From NCBI RefSeq assembly GCF_012849095.1, contig NZ_CP051680.1, positions 8,233,001 through 8,297,000 on the forward strand: a DNA stretch of 64,000 nt. The letters are read 5' to 3'. A program made the translations under genes and the position numbers. The notes under the pieces are model-generated. The model searched no databases. It saw only the letters and a program-made list of their open reading frames with translations, and was not told the DNA's origin. The first letter of the stretch is position 1. Every line of letters begins with the position of its first letter. Positions 54,543-63,798 of the stretch are shown piece after piece. This DNA comes from Cohnella herbarum. GTDB lineage: Bacteria > Bacillota > Bacilli > Paenibacillales > Paenibacillaceae.

Positions 54543-55346
54543 ATGGCGCGTAATAAATCAGAGCGGCAGGAGCAAGAGCTAGCTTATCTGGAAAGGTACG
54601 GCAGCATCTCGTTGCTGGAAATGACCGAGAAATTCGACTGCTCTGAAGCGACGGCCAGACGGGATCTCGAAGAACTGGAGAAAACCGGTCGAATTATTCG
54701 AACGATGGGCGGCGGAGCGAAGTACGGAAGCAACGGCATGTCTCGCGAGGTTCCCTTCCATGAGAAGCAGAGCGCGCTGTTCCGGGAGAAGGAAGCGATC
54801 GCGGACAAGGCGGCATCTCTCGTGGAAGAGGGCGACGTCATCGGATTGACGGGTGGAACGACGACCTTTCTCATTGCCAAAGCCTTGAAGAAGAGAAGCA
54901 ATATTACGGTCGTCACCAATGCGGTCAACATCGCGATGGAGCTGGCGGACAGCGAGGAGCTGCAAGTCGTGTTGACGGGCGGAGTGTTGCGGAACCGAAG
55001 CTATGAGCTGTGCGGGCCATTGGCCGAACAGTCGGTCAAGGCGCTCAACATTCATTTGATGTTCATGGGCGTAGACGGCGTGACGGGGCAAGGGGTAAGC
55101 ACTTACTCGGAGCTTGAAGCGAACATCGCGAGTCAATTGATGAGAAGATCCGGCCGAACGATCGCCGTTTTCGACCGGTCTAAGGTCGGCAAGTCCTCTC
55201 TCTTTCATGTCGCTTCATTAAATGAGCTACATGCTTGCATTACCGACGAATTACCGGCGGAGTCTACGCTGCAAGCGTTGAAGCAAGCTAATGTGGAAGT
55301 ATATACCGCGAATTGGAGCTCAAACCATTCTCCATTGGAAGGGTAG
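54543..55346 (+). CDS. DeoR-family regulator of amino-sugar operon
   Basis: 267 residues: an N-terminal DeoR helix-turn-helix (GSISLLEMTEKFDCSEATAR, RDLEELEKTGRIIRTMGGGA) and a sugar-phosphate-sensing domain (GDVIGLTGGTTTFLIAKALK, VVLTGGVLRNRSYELCGPLA). AgaR/GlpR-type members respond to phosphorylated sugars. It lies 18 bases after the SIS gene and probably binds the palindrome at 53383-53417. Confidence 0.88.
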   Translation: MARNKSERQEQELAYLERYGSISLLEMTEKFDCSEATARRDLEELEKTGRIIRTMGGGAKYGSNGMSREVPFHEKQSALFREKEAIADKAASLVEEGDVIGLTGGTTTFLIAKALKKRSNITVVTNAVNIAMELADSEELQVVLTGGVLRNRSYELCGPLAEQSVKALNIHLMFMGVDGVTGQGVSTYSELEANIASQLMRRSGRTIAVFDRSKVGKSSLFHVASLNELHACITDELPAESTLQALKQANVEVYTANWSSNHSPLEG

Positions 55347-55359
55347 GTCGCAGAATTCG

Positions 55360-56325
55360 ATGGCCATTACGATCGGAGTAGACGTAGGCGGTACGAATAT
55401 CGTATGCGGGGCAGTGGATGAAACCGGCGGGGTGTTGCTGAAGTTGAAGCAACCGACCGAAGCCGGCAAAGGCCATGCCGAGGTGTTAAGCCGTATAGCG
55501 GGGATGGTACGGCATATTCGCGCCGAGTTGGGCGCGGAGCATGACGCGAAGGCAGTAACGGCGGTAGGCGTCGGAATTCCGGGTTTAGTCGATCCGATTT
55601 CCGGAATTTCCAGATTCGCGGGCAATTTGAATTGGCGCGATATACCGGTCGTCTCTCTATTGGAAAGCGAGCTCGGCATTCCGGTTCATATCGATAACGA
55701 CGTAAGGATGTACGTGTACGGAGAGGCGGTAGCGGGAGCGGGACGAGGGATCGAGCATGTGCTCGGGATTACGATCGGAACCGGGATCGCAGCCGCCATG
55801 GTTCATGGAGGACAGCCGTATTACGGGTATAAGTCGATGGCCGGAGAAATCGGGCACGTGCGGATGGACGGCGTGGAAGATGCTTGTTCGTGCGGGCTAA
55901 ACGGCTGCCTAGAAACGGTTGCATCCGCATCCGGAATGGTGAGGCAGGCGAAGAAGGCATTAATCGAAGGCCGGGAAAGCGTGCTCGGAACTTGGTTTCC
56001 CGGACAGGAGATCGACCGTCTGACGGCCGCTCATCTGTCGCAGGCGATGGACCAAGGCGATGCATTGGCGACGGAAATCATCGCGAGGGCCGGAGCATTG
56101 ACCGGACAAGCGCTTGCGGCCGCGGTTATGGTGTTAAGTCCCGAAGCGATCGTCATCGGCGGCGGAGGCGCGTTAGCCGGCGAGAGATTGCTGAAGCCAT
56201 TGCGCGAGGAATTGTTCCGTCTGATTTTGCCCGACTTCCGCGAAGGGCTAAAGGTCGTCACCGCGGAACATAACGACGATGCGGGCATTATCGGAAGCGC
56301 GTTATATGCAAGGCATAAGCAATAA
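55360..56325 (+). CDS. ROK-family sugar kinase
   Basis: 321 residues. It has the ATP-binding GVDVGGTNIVCGAV at the N-terminus and the ROK zinc motif, H166 (GEIGHVRM) plus C176, C178 and C183 in CSCGLNGCLE. Glucokinase or N-acetyl-hexosamine kinase activity is expected. In this operon it may phosphorylate the incoming amino sugar when no PTS is used. ATG 55360 has only a weak ribosome site 14 bases after the DeoR stop; the upstream in-frame ATG overlaps the DeoR gene. Confidence 0.85.
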   Translation: MAITIGVDVGGTNIVCGAVDETGGVLLKLKQPTEAGKGHAEVLSRIAGMVRHIRAELGAEHDAKAVTAVGVGIPGLVDPISGISRFAGNLNWRDIPVVSLLESELGIPVHIDNDVRMYVYGEAVAGAGRGIEHVLGITIGTGIAAAMVHGGQPYYGYKSMAGEIGHVRMDGVEDACSCGLNGCLETVASASGMVRQAKKALIEGRESVLGTWFPGQEIDRLTAAHLSQAMDQGDALATEIIARAGALTGQALAAAVMVLSPEAIVIGGGGALAGERLLKPLREELFRLILPDFREGLKVVTAEHNDDAGIIGSALYARHKQ

Positions 56326-56407
56326 TCGAAGCCCATTCATAGTCGGGAAGGCTATAAATCGGTATATCATCTATCATCCTAAAGACTTTCATTTGGAGGA
56401 ATCGAAT

Positions 56408-57262
56408 ATGGCATTGGTCTCATCAACTCCGCTTCTTAGCACGGCGCGTGCCGAAGGCTATTGCATCGGCGCGTTTAACGTTCATACGCTTGAAATGCTG
56501 CAAGCGGTAGTCGAAGCCGCGGAAGAAACGCGTTCCCCGCTGATCATTCAATCCACAGTCGGCACCGTTAAGCATTTGGGCGCCGATTATATCGCCGCCG
56601 CGGCGACGGTTGCGGCGAACCGCAGCTCCGTTCCGATCGCGCTGCATCTGGACCATTGCTCTGATTTCAATATCATCATGCAATGCATTCGCGCGGGCTA
56701 TACTTCCGTCATGATCGACGCTTCGCACGATCCGTTCGATAAGAACGTGGCCGAAACCCGCAAAGTTGTGGAAGCCGCGTCGGCGGTCGGCGTAAACGTG
56801 GAAGCGGAGTTAGGAAGAGTAGGCGGCGTGGAAGACGATATCGTTGTCGACGAGCGGGACGCCCTGCTCGCGGATCCGGAGGAATGCGCGAGATTCGTGG
56901 AATTAACCGGCGTTCATACGCTGGCCCCGGCAATCGGAACGGCTCACGGCATTTATAAAGGAGATCCGAATATCGATTTCGATCGGATCGGCCGGATCGC
57001 TTCGAGAGTTTCGGTTCCGCTCGTTCTTCACGGAGGTTCCGGTATTCCCGAAGATCAAGTAAGAAGGGCCGTATCGCTAGGGATGTCGAAGATGAACGTG
57101 GCGACGGAGCTGCGTATCGTGTTCTCGGACGCGATCAAGCAAGTGTTCGCGAACAATCCGGACGAGAACGATCCACGTAAATATATGGTACCGGCGAAGC
57201 AAGCATTAAAAGCGGCGGCGATCGAGAAAATGCGTTTGTGCGGCTCGATCGGCAAAGCATAG
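56408..57262 (+). CDS. Class II aldolase, tagatose/fructose-bisphosphate type (KbaY/GatY/FbaA-like)
   Basis: 284 residues. Catalytic D82 and zinc ligand H83 (LHLDHCSD), zinc ligands H180 (GTAHGIYKG) and H208 (LHGGSGIP) and the catalytic loop are intact. GGAGG precedes ATG 56408. It cleaves a ketose-1,6-bisphosphate to glyceraldehyde-3-phosphate and dihydroxyacetone phosphate. Its position between an AgaS-like gene and a PfkB kinase favours tagatose-1,6-bisphosphate, although the sequence alone does not exclude fructose-1,6-bisphosphate. Confidence 0.88.
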   Translation: MALVSSTPLLSTARAEGYCIGAFNVHTLEMLQAVVEAAEETRSPLIIQSTVGTVKHLGADYIAAAATVAANRSSVPIALHLDHCSDFNIIMQCIRAGYTSVMIDASHDPFDKNVAETRKVVEAASAVGVNVEAELGRVGGVEDDIVVDERDALLADPEECARFVELTGVHTLAPAIGTAHGIYKGDPNIDFDRIGRIASRVSVPLVLHGGSGIPEDQVRRAVSLGMSKMNVATELRIVFSDAIKQVFANNPDENDPRKYMVPAKQALKAAAIEKMRLCGSIGKA

Positions 57263-57290
57263 TAGAATAGGCACAAGGTGGCGCGAAACT

Positions 57291-58229
57291 ATGAATCCAA
57301 TCATTACGACCGTCACGCTGAACGCGGCGATAGACAAAACCTATTACGTGCCCGCGCTTGCAAAAGGGAAGGTGACCCGAGTAGCCGAAGTCGTAGCTAC
57401 CGCGGGAGGCAAAGGGATTAACGTAGCCAGGGTGTTAAAGCAATTGGGGCATGCGGACGTTACGGCAACCGGATTCGCCAGCGGATATAACGGACAATAC
57501 ATTCAGGATCGGGTGAAAGCCGCCGGCATTCGGGAGGAGTTCGTCGAAGCATCGGGCGAGTCGAGAATATGTCTTAACGTTATCGATCGGGGCGACGGTT
57601 CGTCGACGGAGCTATTGGAACCCGGGCCGGAAGTTGGCGCGGAGCACTTGGAGACGTTCAGACGGAAGCTTAAGCGGTTAAGCGCGGAATCCGCGCTCGT
57701 CATCTTCTCCGGAAGTATTCCGTCGGGATTGCCGGTTGGCTTATATGCCGAATTGATCGGCATATCCCGTGCGGAGGGAGCCGAAGTGTTCCTCGATACG
57801 AGCGGCGAAGCATTGATTCAGGGGACGAAGGCGAAGCCCTCGTTCATTAAACCGAACGAAGACGAGATCGTTGCTTTGCTGGGCAATGAAGGAGGAGATC
57901 TCTATGAAGGCGTTCTTTCATTGCAAGCGCAAGGGATCGCTAACGTCGCGGTTACGTTGGGAGCGGACGGAGCCGTGGCCGCGGTCTCGGGCCAACGATA
58001 TCGCATAACGATTCCGGGCATCGCTCCGGTAAATACGGTCGGGAGCGGGGATTCTTTCGTTGCCGGCTTTGCTTACGGGTTCGTCCGAAATTGGCCGGCA
58101 GAGGAATGTCTGAGGTACGCTGCCGCTGCGGGAAGCGCGAATGCGTTATCGCCTACGACGGGCGACGTCGATCCCGACGACCATCGTCGGTTGCTCCGTC
58201 AAATAACCGTGGAACCGTGGAAGAGTTAA
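57291..58229 (+). CDS. PfkB-family 1-phosphofructokinase/tagatose-6-phosphate kinase
   Basis: 312 residues. The family start TVTLNAAIDKTYYV, the substrate motif TAGGKGINVARVLKQLG and the C-terminal active site VNTVGSGDSFVAGFAYG (catalytic Asp in GSGD) are present. The LacC/FruK branch phosphorylates tagatose-6-phosphate or fructose-1-phosphate. With the aldolase next door it completes conversion of tagatose-6-phosphate to triose phosphates. It is the last gene of the operon, and no clear terminator separates it from the convergent gene at 58245. Confidence 0.87.
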   Translation: MNPIITTVTLNAAIDKTYYVPALAKGKVTRVAEVVATAGGKGINVARVLKQLGHADVTATGFASGYNGQYIQDRVKAAGIREEFVEASGESRICLNVIDRGDGSSTELLEPGPEVGAEHLETFRRKLKRLSAESALVIFSGSIPSGLPVGLYAELIGISRAEGAEVFLDTSGEALIQGTKAKPSFIKPNEDEIVALLGNEGGDLYEGVLSLQAQGIANVAVTLGADGAVAAVSGQRYRITIPGIAPVNTVGSGDSFVAGFAYGFVRNWPAEECLRYAAAAGSANALSPTTGDVDPDDHRRLLRQITVEPWKS

Positions 58230-58244
58230 CCGCTCCATCTAAGG

Positions 58245-59291
58245 TTACTCTCCCATAAGTTCCGCGTAAGTTCGGCGGGCCAGTAAAGGTTCATCGGTCC
58301 CCATGACCAGAGCGCGGCCGTCCGCGAACAGCAAGAACGTAATGCCGCCAGGTAAATGCAGACGTAACGAGTAGGGGTTCAACTCGGTACGGCCTGCTTT
58401 GCTTAGGCGGCTTTCTATCGTTCCAAGGCCGATCGATAAGGGTCTTGCCGGGGAAACTTGAACCGTGTTCCTGCCGCAAAGAGCAGCGGTTATCGTCTCT
58501 TGCGTCTCGTCTCCGTCCAAAAGCTCGAACCGACGTTCGCCGCATACGGGGCAGGAGGCTCTTCGGGCGTCTTTGACCGATAAAGAGTGCCATTGGTGTT
58601 GCCAGAGATCGATCTGAAGCAGGGAACCGTGCAACGCCTCGGGCTGGCCCGTTAATAGCTTGATCGCTTCCATCACCTGAACGGACGCGATCGTGTCGAT
58701 GATCGGGGAGAGAACGCCCGCCGTCTCGCAGGTATCCAACGCACCTCCGGGCGGAGGCACGGGAAACAAGCAGCTTAAGCAGGGCGTTGAATCCGGCTGG
58801 ATGGTCAGAGTCATTCCGGATGCCCCTACCGCGCCTCCGTAAATCCACGGAATCCGATGTTTAACGCTGAATTCGTTGATCAAATACCGAACGCCGAAGT
58901 TATCGGTTCCGTCCATTACGATATCGGCTTCGGATAGAAGCGATTCCGCATTATAAGAGGACAGGTCCGCTACCCGGGAAATCACGCGAATGCCGCTGTT
59001 GATCGCCGATAGCCGAGAGGCCGCCGCGATGGCTTTCGGGGTGCCGTTCAGGGCATCGTTCTCGTCGTAGAGCAGTTGACGCTGCAGATTGCTTCGATCC
59101 ACGATGTCCCGATCTATTAAGGTTAGCTTGCCTACGCCTGCGCGGGCCATATGGTTGGCGATGACGCAGCCGAGCGCTCCGACGCCCACGATAACCGCAT
59201 GGGCTTCCAGTAAGCGGGCTTGCCCGGATTGACCGATCGCGGCATATCTTACTTGCCGGGCATACCGCGAATCCCCTTGAATAGAAGTCAT
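58245..59291 (-). CDS. moeB: MoeB/ThiF-type sulfur-carrier adenylyltransferase
   Basis: 348 residues. An ATP-binding Rossmann region (AVIVGVGALGCVIANHMARA), the RSNLQRQLLY motif, two zinc CxxC pairs (CLSC and CPVC) and an active-site cysteine region DTCETAGVL mark the E1-like adenylating enzymes. The last 80 residues form an extra small domain without a recognisable rhodanese active site. It lies 1 base after the MoaD-MoaE fusion gene, so it most likely adenylates that MoaD domain for molybdopterin synthesis; ThiS could be a second client. Confidence 0.85.
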   Translation of the reverse strand: MTSIQGDSRYARQVRYAAIGQSGQARLLEAHAVIVGVGALGCVIANHMARAGVGKLTLIDRDIVDRSNLQRQLLYDENDALNGTPKAIAAASRLSAINSGIRVISRVADLSSYNAESLLSEADIVMDGTDNFGVRYLINEFSVKHRIPWIYGGAVGASGMTLTIQPDSTPCLSCLFPVPPPGGALDTCETAGVLSPIIDTIASVQVMEAIKLLTGQPEALHGSLLQIDLWQHQWHSLSVKDARRASCPVCGERRFELLDGDETQETITAALCGRNTVQVSPARPLSIGLGTIESRLSKAGRTELNPYSLRLHLPGGITFLLFADGRALVMGTDEPLLARRTYAELMGE

Positions 59292-59292
59292 G

Positions 59293-60045
59293 TTATTTCT
59301 CCTCCGGGGTGTCCAACGTAGCGGTCGGATCCCATGGCCCTAGCTGATGCCCCTTCCATTCCGTACCGTCCTCGTAAACTTCTTTTTTCCAAATCGGAAC
59401 TTTCTGTTTCAATCTTTCGATGGCATAACGGCTTGCTTCATAGGAGGCGGCGCGATGAGAGGAGGAAACGGCGATAACGACGCTGATTTCTCCGATTCCG
59501 ACCGTACCTGTCCGATGGGTAATCGCGCATAAAGTACCGGGCCAACGGGCTGAAATTTCTTCCCCGATCTGAGCGAGGGCGGACACGGCCATAGGGACGT
59601 AAGCCTCGTATTCCAAGGTTACGGTTCTCTGGCCGGCGGTCCACTCCCTTGTCGTCCCGATGAACGCGATCGCTGCGCCGTGATCCGGGTGGTATACTTT
59701 GTTCAATACGCCGTTCACGTCTATCAGGCTATCGATGATGGCGTATCTTGAATGTTCCGACGACTGGTCTTCGGATTGCGAAGCTTTATCCGTTCCTCCG
59801 GAAACCGGAGGCAACAAAGCAAGCTCGTCCGAGCAGCTTACGAGGGTTTCATCGTTGGCATAGCTATGATTGCACGCCAAGAAGCTGACGGATAGAATAT
59901 CGGCGTGCTGCGGAAACTTGTCGGCCAACCGCTGTTTGATCTGTCCCGCCTTCAATCGGGATTCTTCCCATTCCAGCTGAACGGAGCGCGTTTCGATGCG
60001 CTCCGCGAGTCCCGCGAATAATGAAATCGTCCACGTGTTCGTCAT
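59293..60045 (-). CDS. MoaD-MoaE fusion, molybdopterin synthase
   Basis: 250 residues. Residues 1-84 are a MoaD ubiquitin-like domain (WTISLFAGLAERIETRSVQL) ending LALLPPVSGG, followed by a roughly 15-residue polar linker (TDKASQSEDQSSEHS) and a complete MoaE domain (GAAIAFIGTTREWTAG, RLKQKVPIWKKEVYEDGTEW with the catalytic lysines). MoaD normally needs a free C-terminal GG to carry thiocarboxylate; here GG 83-84 is internal. It heads the minus-strand pair with moeB and is divergent from moaA. Confidence 0.9.
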   Translation of the reverse strand: MTNTWTISLFAGLAERIETRSVQLEWEESRLKAGQIKQRLADKFPQHADILSVSFLACNHSYANDETLVSCSDELALLPPVSGGTDKASQSEDQSSEHSRYAIIDSLIDVNGVLNKVYHPDHGAAIAFIGTTREWTAGQRTVTLEYEAYVPMAVSALAQIGEEISARWPGTLCAITHRTGTVGIGEISVVIAVSSSHRAASYEASRYAIERLKQKVPIWKKEVYEDGTEWKGHQLGPWDPTATLDTPEEK

Positions 60046-60164
60046 CTCTTATGTACAACTTCCTTCCGTTAAACCTGAAACCTTAGTACGTCAAGCATAC
60101 CATATCGACCGTGAAAATGTTATGCTAGAAGGACGCTATTCAAGTAACGAAGGAGTGGGTGGAG

Positions 60165-61166
60165 ATGCCGGATTTAATGGATCGGTTCGGGAGGCACCAT
60201 ACATACCTGCGTATTTCCGTGACCGACCGTTGCAACTTGAGATGCCTTTACTGCATGCCGGAAGAAGGCATGGTTTTCATGGAGCAAGACAAACTATTAT
60301 CCTACCCGCAGATCATTGAAGTCGCATCGGCGGCTACGAAGCTGGGCATAAGGAAGTTCAGGATTACCGGAGGGGAACCGCTCGTAAGACCCGGCCTGGA
60401 ACAATTGATCGCGGGACTGTCCGCGCTGCCCGGCGTAGATGATATTTCGCTGACGACGAACGGATTATTGTTGGCGCCGCAAGCCGCCAAGTTAAAGCAG
60501 GCAGGGTTGAAACGCGTGAATATCAGTCTGGATACGATGGATGCGACCCGATTTAAATTTATCGCCCGCCGCGGCGATCTGAATAAAGTATGGGAAGGAA
60601 TCGAGGCCGCGGTCCAGGCGGGGTTAACCCCGATCAAGCTGAATTGCGTGCTGCTTAAAGGAGTTAACGAGGATGAAATCGGACGGTTTCTGAAGTTATC
60701 CCTGGAGCATCCGATGCACGTCCGGTTTATCGAGTACATGCCGATCGGTCATGACGATGCGGGGTGGAGAGAACACTATTTGCCATTAACCAGAGTCATC
60801 GAAGAGGCCGGGAAGCTCGGTTATTCCCTAGAGCAGGTGGAAGGCCCGAAAGGAAGCGGTCCCTCCGACAATTGGCGGATCGCCGGAGGCGTAGGCACGT
60901 TCGGGCTGATTCATCCGATCAGCGAGCATTTCTGCAAAAGCTGCAATCGGCTGAGGCTAACGGCCGACGGACATCTCAAACCTTGCTTGTATTGGGTAGA
61001 CGAATTAAACGTCAAGCCCGCGCTTGGGTCGCCTGAAGCGATGGAGCGGTTGTTCCTCAAGTCGATGGACATTAAGCCGGAAAATCACGAAATGGCGGCA
61101 TTGCTTGCGGGAGAAAAACAAAGCCACGTGCCGACGGAGCGGCGTATGTCGCAAATCGGCGGTTAG
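60165..61166 (+). CDS. moaA: GTP 3',8-cyclase MoaA
   Basis: 333 residues. Radical-SAM cysteines C23, C27 and C30 in CNLRCLYC, the SAM-binding GGEP, a second [4Fe-4S] site CKSCNRLRLTADGHLKPC and the functional C-terminal Gly-Gly are all present. It performs the first step of molybdenum cofactor synthesis together with MoaC (not in the window). ATG 60165 is 9 bases after AGGAG; a GTG at 60159 is too close. It is divergent from the MoaDE-MoeB genes. Confidence 0.95.
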   Translation: MPDLMDRFGRHHTYLRISVTDRCNLRCLYCMPEEGMVFMEQDKLLSYPQIIEVASAATKLGIRKFRITGGEPLVRPGLEQLIAGLSALPGVDDISLTTNGLLLAPQAAKLKQAGLKRVNISLDTMDATRFKFIARRGDLNKVWEGIEAAVQAGLTPIKLNCVLLKGVNEDEIGRFLKLSLEHPMHVRFIEYMPIGHDDAGWREHYLPLTRVIEEAGKLGYSLEQVEGPKGSGPSDNWRIAGGVGTFGLIHPISEHFCKSCNRLRLTADGHLKPCLYWVDELNVKPALGSPEAMERLFLKSMDIKPENHEMAALLAGEKQSHVPTERRMSQIGG

Positions 61167-61178
61167 GAGAGAAGACAT

Positions 61179-61316
61179 TTGTCCGTGACCGTAATATTGC
61201 CTAACGAAGAGAAGTCCACGACGACGCCCGAAGCGAAGGCGGTGCTGGCGGGTTTAAGCTTTCCCGTCGGCGAGGTTTCGCGGGATCGATTAAGTAAAGG
61301 GTTGAAAACCCGATGA
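61179..61316 (+). CDS. Small hypothetical protein (45 residues) coupled to 5'-nucleotidase gene
   Basis: TTG 61179 follows AGGAGAG and opens a 45-codon frame (SVTVILPNEEKSTTTPEAKA to LSKGLKTR) whose TGA overlaps the ATG of the next gene (ATGA at 61313-61316). Tight spacing to moaA (12 bases), a good ribosome site and the overlap argue for real translation. No domain is recognised. It may be a separate small protein or a leader peptide that couples translation. Confidence 0.55.
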   Translation: MSVTVILPNEEKSTTTPEAKAVLAGLSFPVGEVSRDRLSKGLKTR

Positions 61317-62743
61317 ACGAGGCGACGGTAACTCTCACGCTGCTGCACACCAACGATCTCCACAGCCACTTCGAAGAAGCTTCCCGAATCGCCGGTTATT
61401 TCTCGAGAGTGAGACAGGAAGTTGACCCCGACAAACTTATCGCGGTCGACAGCGGAGATTTTCTGGATCGCGCGCGAATGGAAACCGAAGGGACGAAAGG
61501 ATTCGTAAACAGAGCGGTTGTCGAGTACATAGGTTACGATGCGGTTATGCTCGGAAATAACGAAGGATTAAGCTACACCCCGATGGAATTGGACGTTTTA
61601 TTCCAAGGGATGTCCGTTCCGGTCGTGTGCGCGAACATGGTCTATCAAGAAACCGCGAGATGCCCTTCCTGGATGGTTCCCGAGATCAAGCTGACGAAGT
61701 CGGGGGTACGCATCGGGATGATCGGCCTGACGGCTCCGTATAACGATTATTACGAGCTGCTCGGTTGGAAATCGGCGGATCCTCTTGAGACGCTGCAAGC
61801 GGAAATCGTTCGCCTGCGTCGCGAAGTGGACGTATTGATCCTGATTTCGCATCTTGGGCTGCGCTCCGATGAGCGTATTGCTTCATCGGTCGACGGAATC
61901 GATCTCATTCTGGGCGGGCATACCCATCATCTGCTCGAAGTCCCTCTCTTCGTCGGCCAAACCGCGATCTGCGCGGCCGGAAAATTCGGCGGCCATGTCG
62001 GACACCTGGAATTGGAACTTGGGTCCGACAACAAGCTGATTAAGATTACCGGAGGCAGTTATTCTACCGTCGATTTTCCAAGGGACTTCGGACTGGACAA
62101 TCTGGTTGGCGAATATCGCGAACAAGCCGGCCGGAGCATGAACCGCGAAATCGCGAAGTTGGCTAAGCCATTGGAATGTCGCCATGATCGCGAATCCGCT
62201 TTGCCGACGTTGTTGGCAAGCGCAATACGTCAATTGGCCGACGCGGACATGGGGCTCGTCAATGCGGGACAATTCCTTCGGGGACTTCCTGCCGGGCCGG
62301 TAACGGAAGAGACGATTCATGCGATCTGTCCGTCCCCGATTAACCCGTGCGTCGTGAAACTGAAAGGCAGCTGGATCGTTCGGTCTCTAGAGGAGAGCTT
62401 ACTGCCGGAATTTCAGGATCTGGAGTTTCGTGGTTTCGGTTTCCGGGGCAAGGTGTTAGGGACGTTATGCTTGGACGGTCTGGACGTTACCGCCGATCTT
62501 GCTGAGGCGCCTTATCATCGGGTTAAGGAAATCAAAGTCAATGGGGTTTCTCTCGACGAGGATCGAATTTATACGGTAGGGACTTTGGATATGTTTACTT
62601 TCGGAGTCGGTTATCTTGGATTGAAGGAAGGGTACGACGTACGTTACTTCCTCCCCGAGTTCATCAGGGATATTGTCGCCCAGGCGCTTCACGATCAACG
62701 GTTACTTAAAGATTGCGAGACTCCGCGCTGGCGGTTTAGGTGA
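61313..62743 (+). CDS. Metallophosphatase/5'-nucleotidase family protein (YunD-like)
   Basis: 476 residues. The calcineurin-like metal sites are present: TLLHTNDLHSHFEEA, VDSGDFLD, MLGNNEGLSY and ILGGHTHHLLE. The C-terminal 5'-nucleotidase domain (about 270-476) contains LVNAGQFLRGLPAGPVTEET and the substrate-stacking region LDMFTFGVGY. There is no signal peptide, unlike secreted UshA; the Bacillus relative YunD is likewise cytoplasmic. The metal motif GNNE replaces the more common GNHE, as in YunD-like proteins. Confidence 0.88.
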   Translation: MNEATVTLTLLHTNDLHSHFEEASRIAGYFSRVRQEVDPDKLIAVDSGDFLDRARMETEGTKGFVNRAVVEYIGYDAVMLGNNEGLSYTPMELDVLFQGMSVPVVCANMVYQETARCPSWMVPEIKLTKSGVRIGMIGLTAPYNDYYELLGWKSADPLETLQAEIVRLRREVDVLILISHLGLRSDERIASSVDGIDLILGGHTHHLLEVPLFVGQTAICAAGKFGGHVGHLELELGSDNKLIKITGGSYSTVDFPRDFGLDNLVGEYREQAGRSMNREIAKLAKPLECRHDRESALPTLLASAIRQLADADMGLVNAGQFLRGLPAGPVTEETIHAICPSPINPCVVKLKGSWIVRSLEESLLPEFQDLEFRGFGFRGKVLGTLCLDGLDVTADLAEAPYHRVKEIKVNGVSLDEDRIYTVGTLDMFTFGVGYLGLKEGYDVRYFLPEFIRDIVAQALHDQRLLKDCETPRWRFR

Positions 62744-62789
62744 GAAAACGATCAAGATTAGATTAGAAGATTGGGAGTGAAGTGGGAAT

Positions 62790-63638
62790 ATGTTGCATTG
62801 GTTTGATTCCGTCATTCTTGGAATCGTCGAGGGATTGACGGAGTTTCTTCCCGTCTCCTCGACGGGACATATGATACTGACGAATAAATTGCTAGGATAC
62901 GAGGAAACGCCGGAACAACTCAAAACTTTCGAAGTCGTTATCCAATTCGCCGCGATTCTCGCCATCGCGCTCGTCTATCGTCGCAAAATTTTACAAGTGT
63001 TCGGTCTTGGCAAGAAGGAAGCGGTTCGCGGACTTTCCGTCGATTCCTTCCCGAAACGTCGTCTGAATCTCCTCCATGTCGCGTTAGGGATCGTTCCTCC
63101 GCTCGGCATCGCGTTCATTTTTCGCGATTTCATTAAGGAAATCGGGTTTCATGCCGCACCGGTGTTATGGGCGCTCGTCGTGGGCGGGATATACATGTGG
63201 GTGACGGAAGCGTTGTACGATTCCGGGAAAATCAAACGGACCGCGGAAACGATGGATGATATCTCGTATAAGCAAGCATTATTGATTGGAGTATTACAAT
63301 GCGTTTCGGCCGTTTGGCCGGGGTTCTCGAGATCGGGCTCCACGATCGCCGCGGGGATGCTGGGCGGGGTCAGCTATCGGGCTTCGGCGGACTTCTCTTT
63401 CTTCATCGCGATTCCGATCATGACGGTAGCTACGGGTTATGAAGTGTTAAGCAATTGGGAGAACTTCCGTTCGGGCGAAATCGATCTCGGCTTTTTATTT
63501 ACCGGCTTTATCGTTTCCTTCCTTGTCGCATGGATTGTCGTCGTAGCGTTCTTGAAGGCTCTGCAGAAGTTTAAGCTTAAGTATTTCGCATGGTACCGTT
63601 TTCTCATCGCGGCCTTATTCTACATCTTCATTATGTAA
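62790..63638 (+). CDS. uppP: Undecaprenyl-diphosphatase UppP (BacA)
   Basis: 282 residues and about eight membrane helices. The active-site motifs EGLTEFLPVSSTGHM (about 10-24) and PGFSRSGSTIAAGMLGG are intact. It recycles undecaprenyl pyrophosphate to the carrier lipid for peptidoglycan synthesis and gives bacitracin tolerance. It lies 46 bases after the nucleotidase gene and may be co-transcribed with it. Confidence 0.96.
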   Translation: MLHWFDSVILGIVEGLTEFLPVSSTGHMILTNKLLGYEETPEQLKTFEVVIQFAAILAIALVYRRKILQVFGLGKKEAVRGLSVDSFPKRRLNLLHVALGIVPPLGIAFIFRDFIKEIGFHAAPVLWALVVGGIYMWVTEALYDSGKIKRTAETMDDISYKQALLIGVLQCVSAVWPGFSRSGSTIAAGMLGGVSYRASADFSFFIAIPIMTVATGYEVLSNWENFRSGEIDLGFLFTGFIVSFLVAWIVVVAFLKALQKFKLKYFAWYRFLIAALFYIFIM

Positions 63639-63798
63639 ATAGGATGATTTTTGATGAAATTTGTCGATTAATGCGGAGAATAGTAACTTTGTATCGGAAC
63701 AACTCTTAAATAAACCGTTATAAATTCCGATGTTATACCTATGGTTATTTTTTCCTTGTGGATAATTTTGTTAGGGGAAAAGGAGGAATAATGACGAA

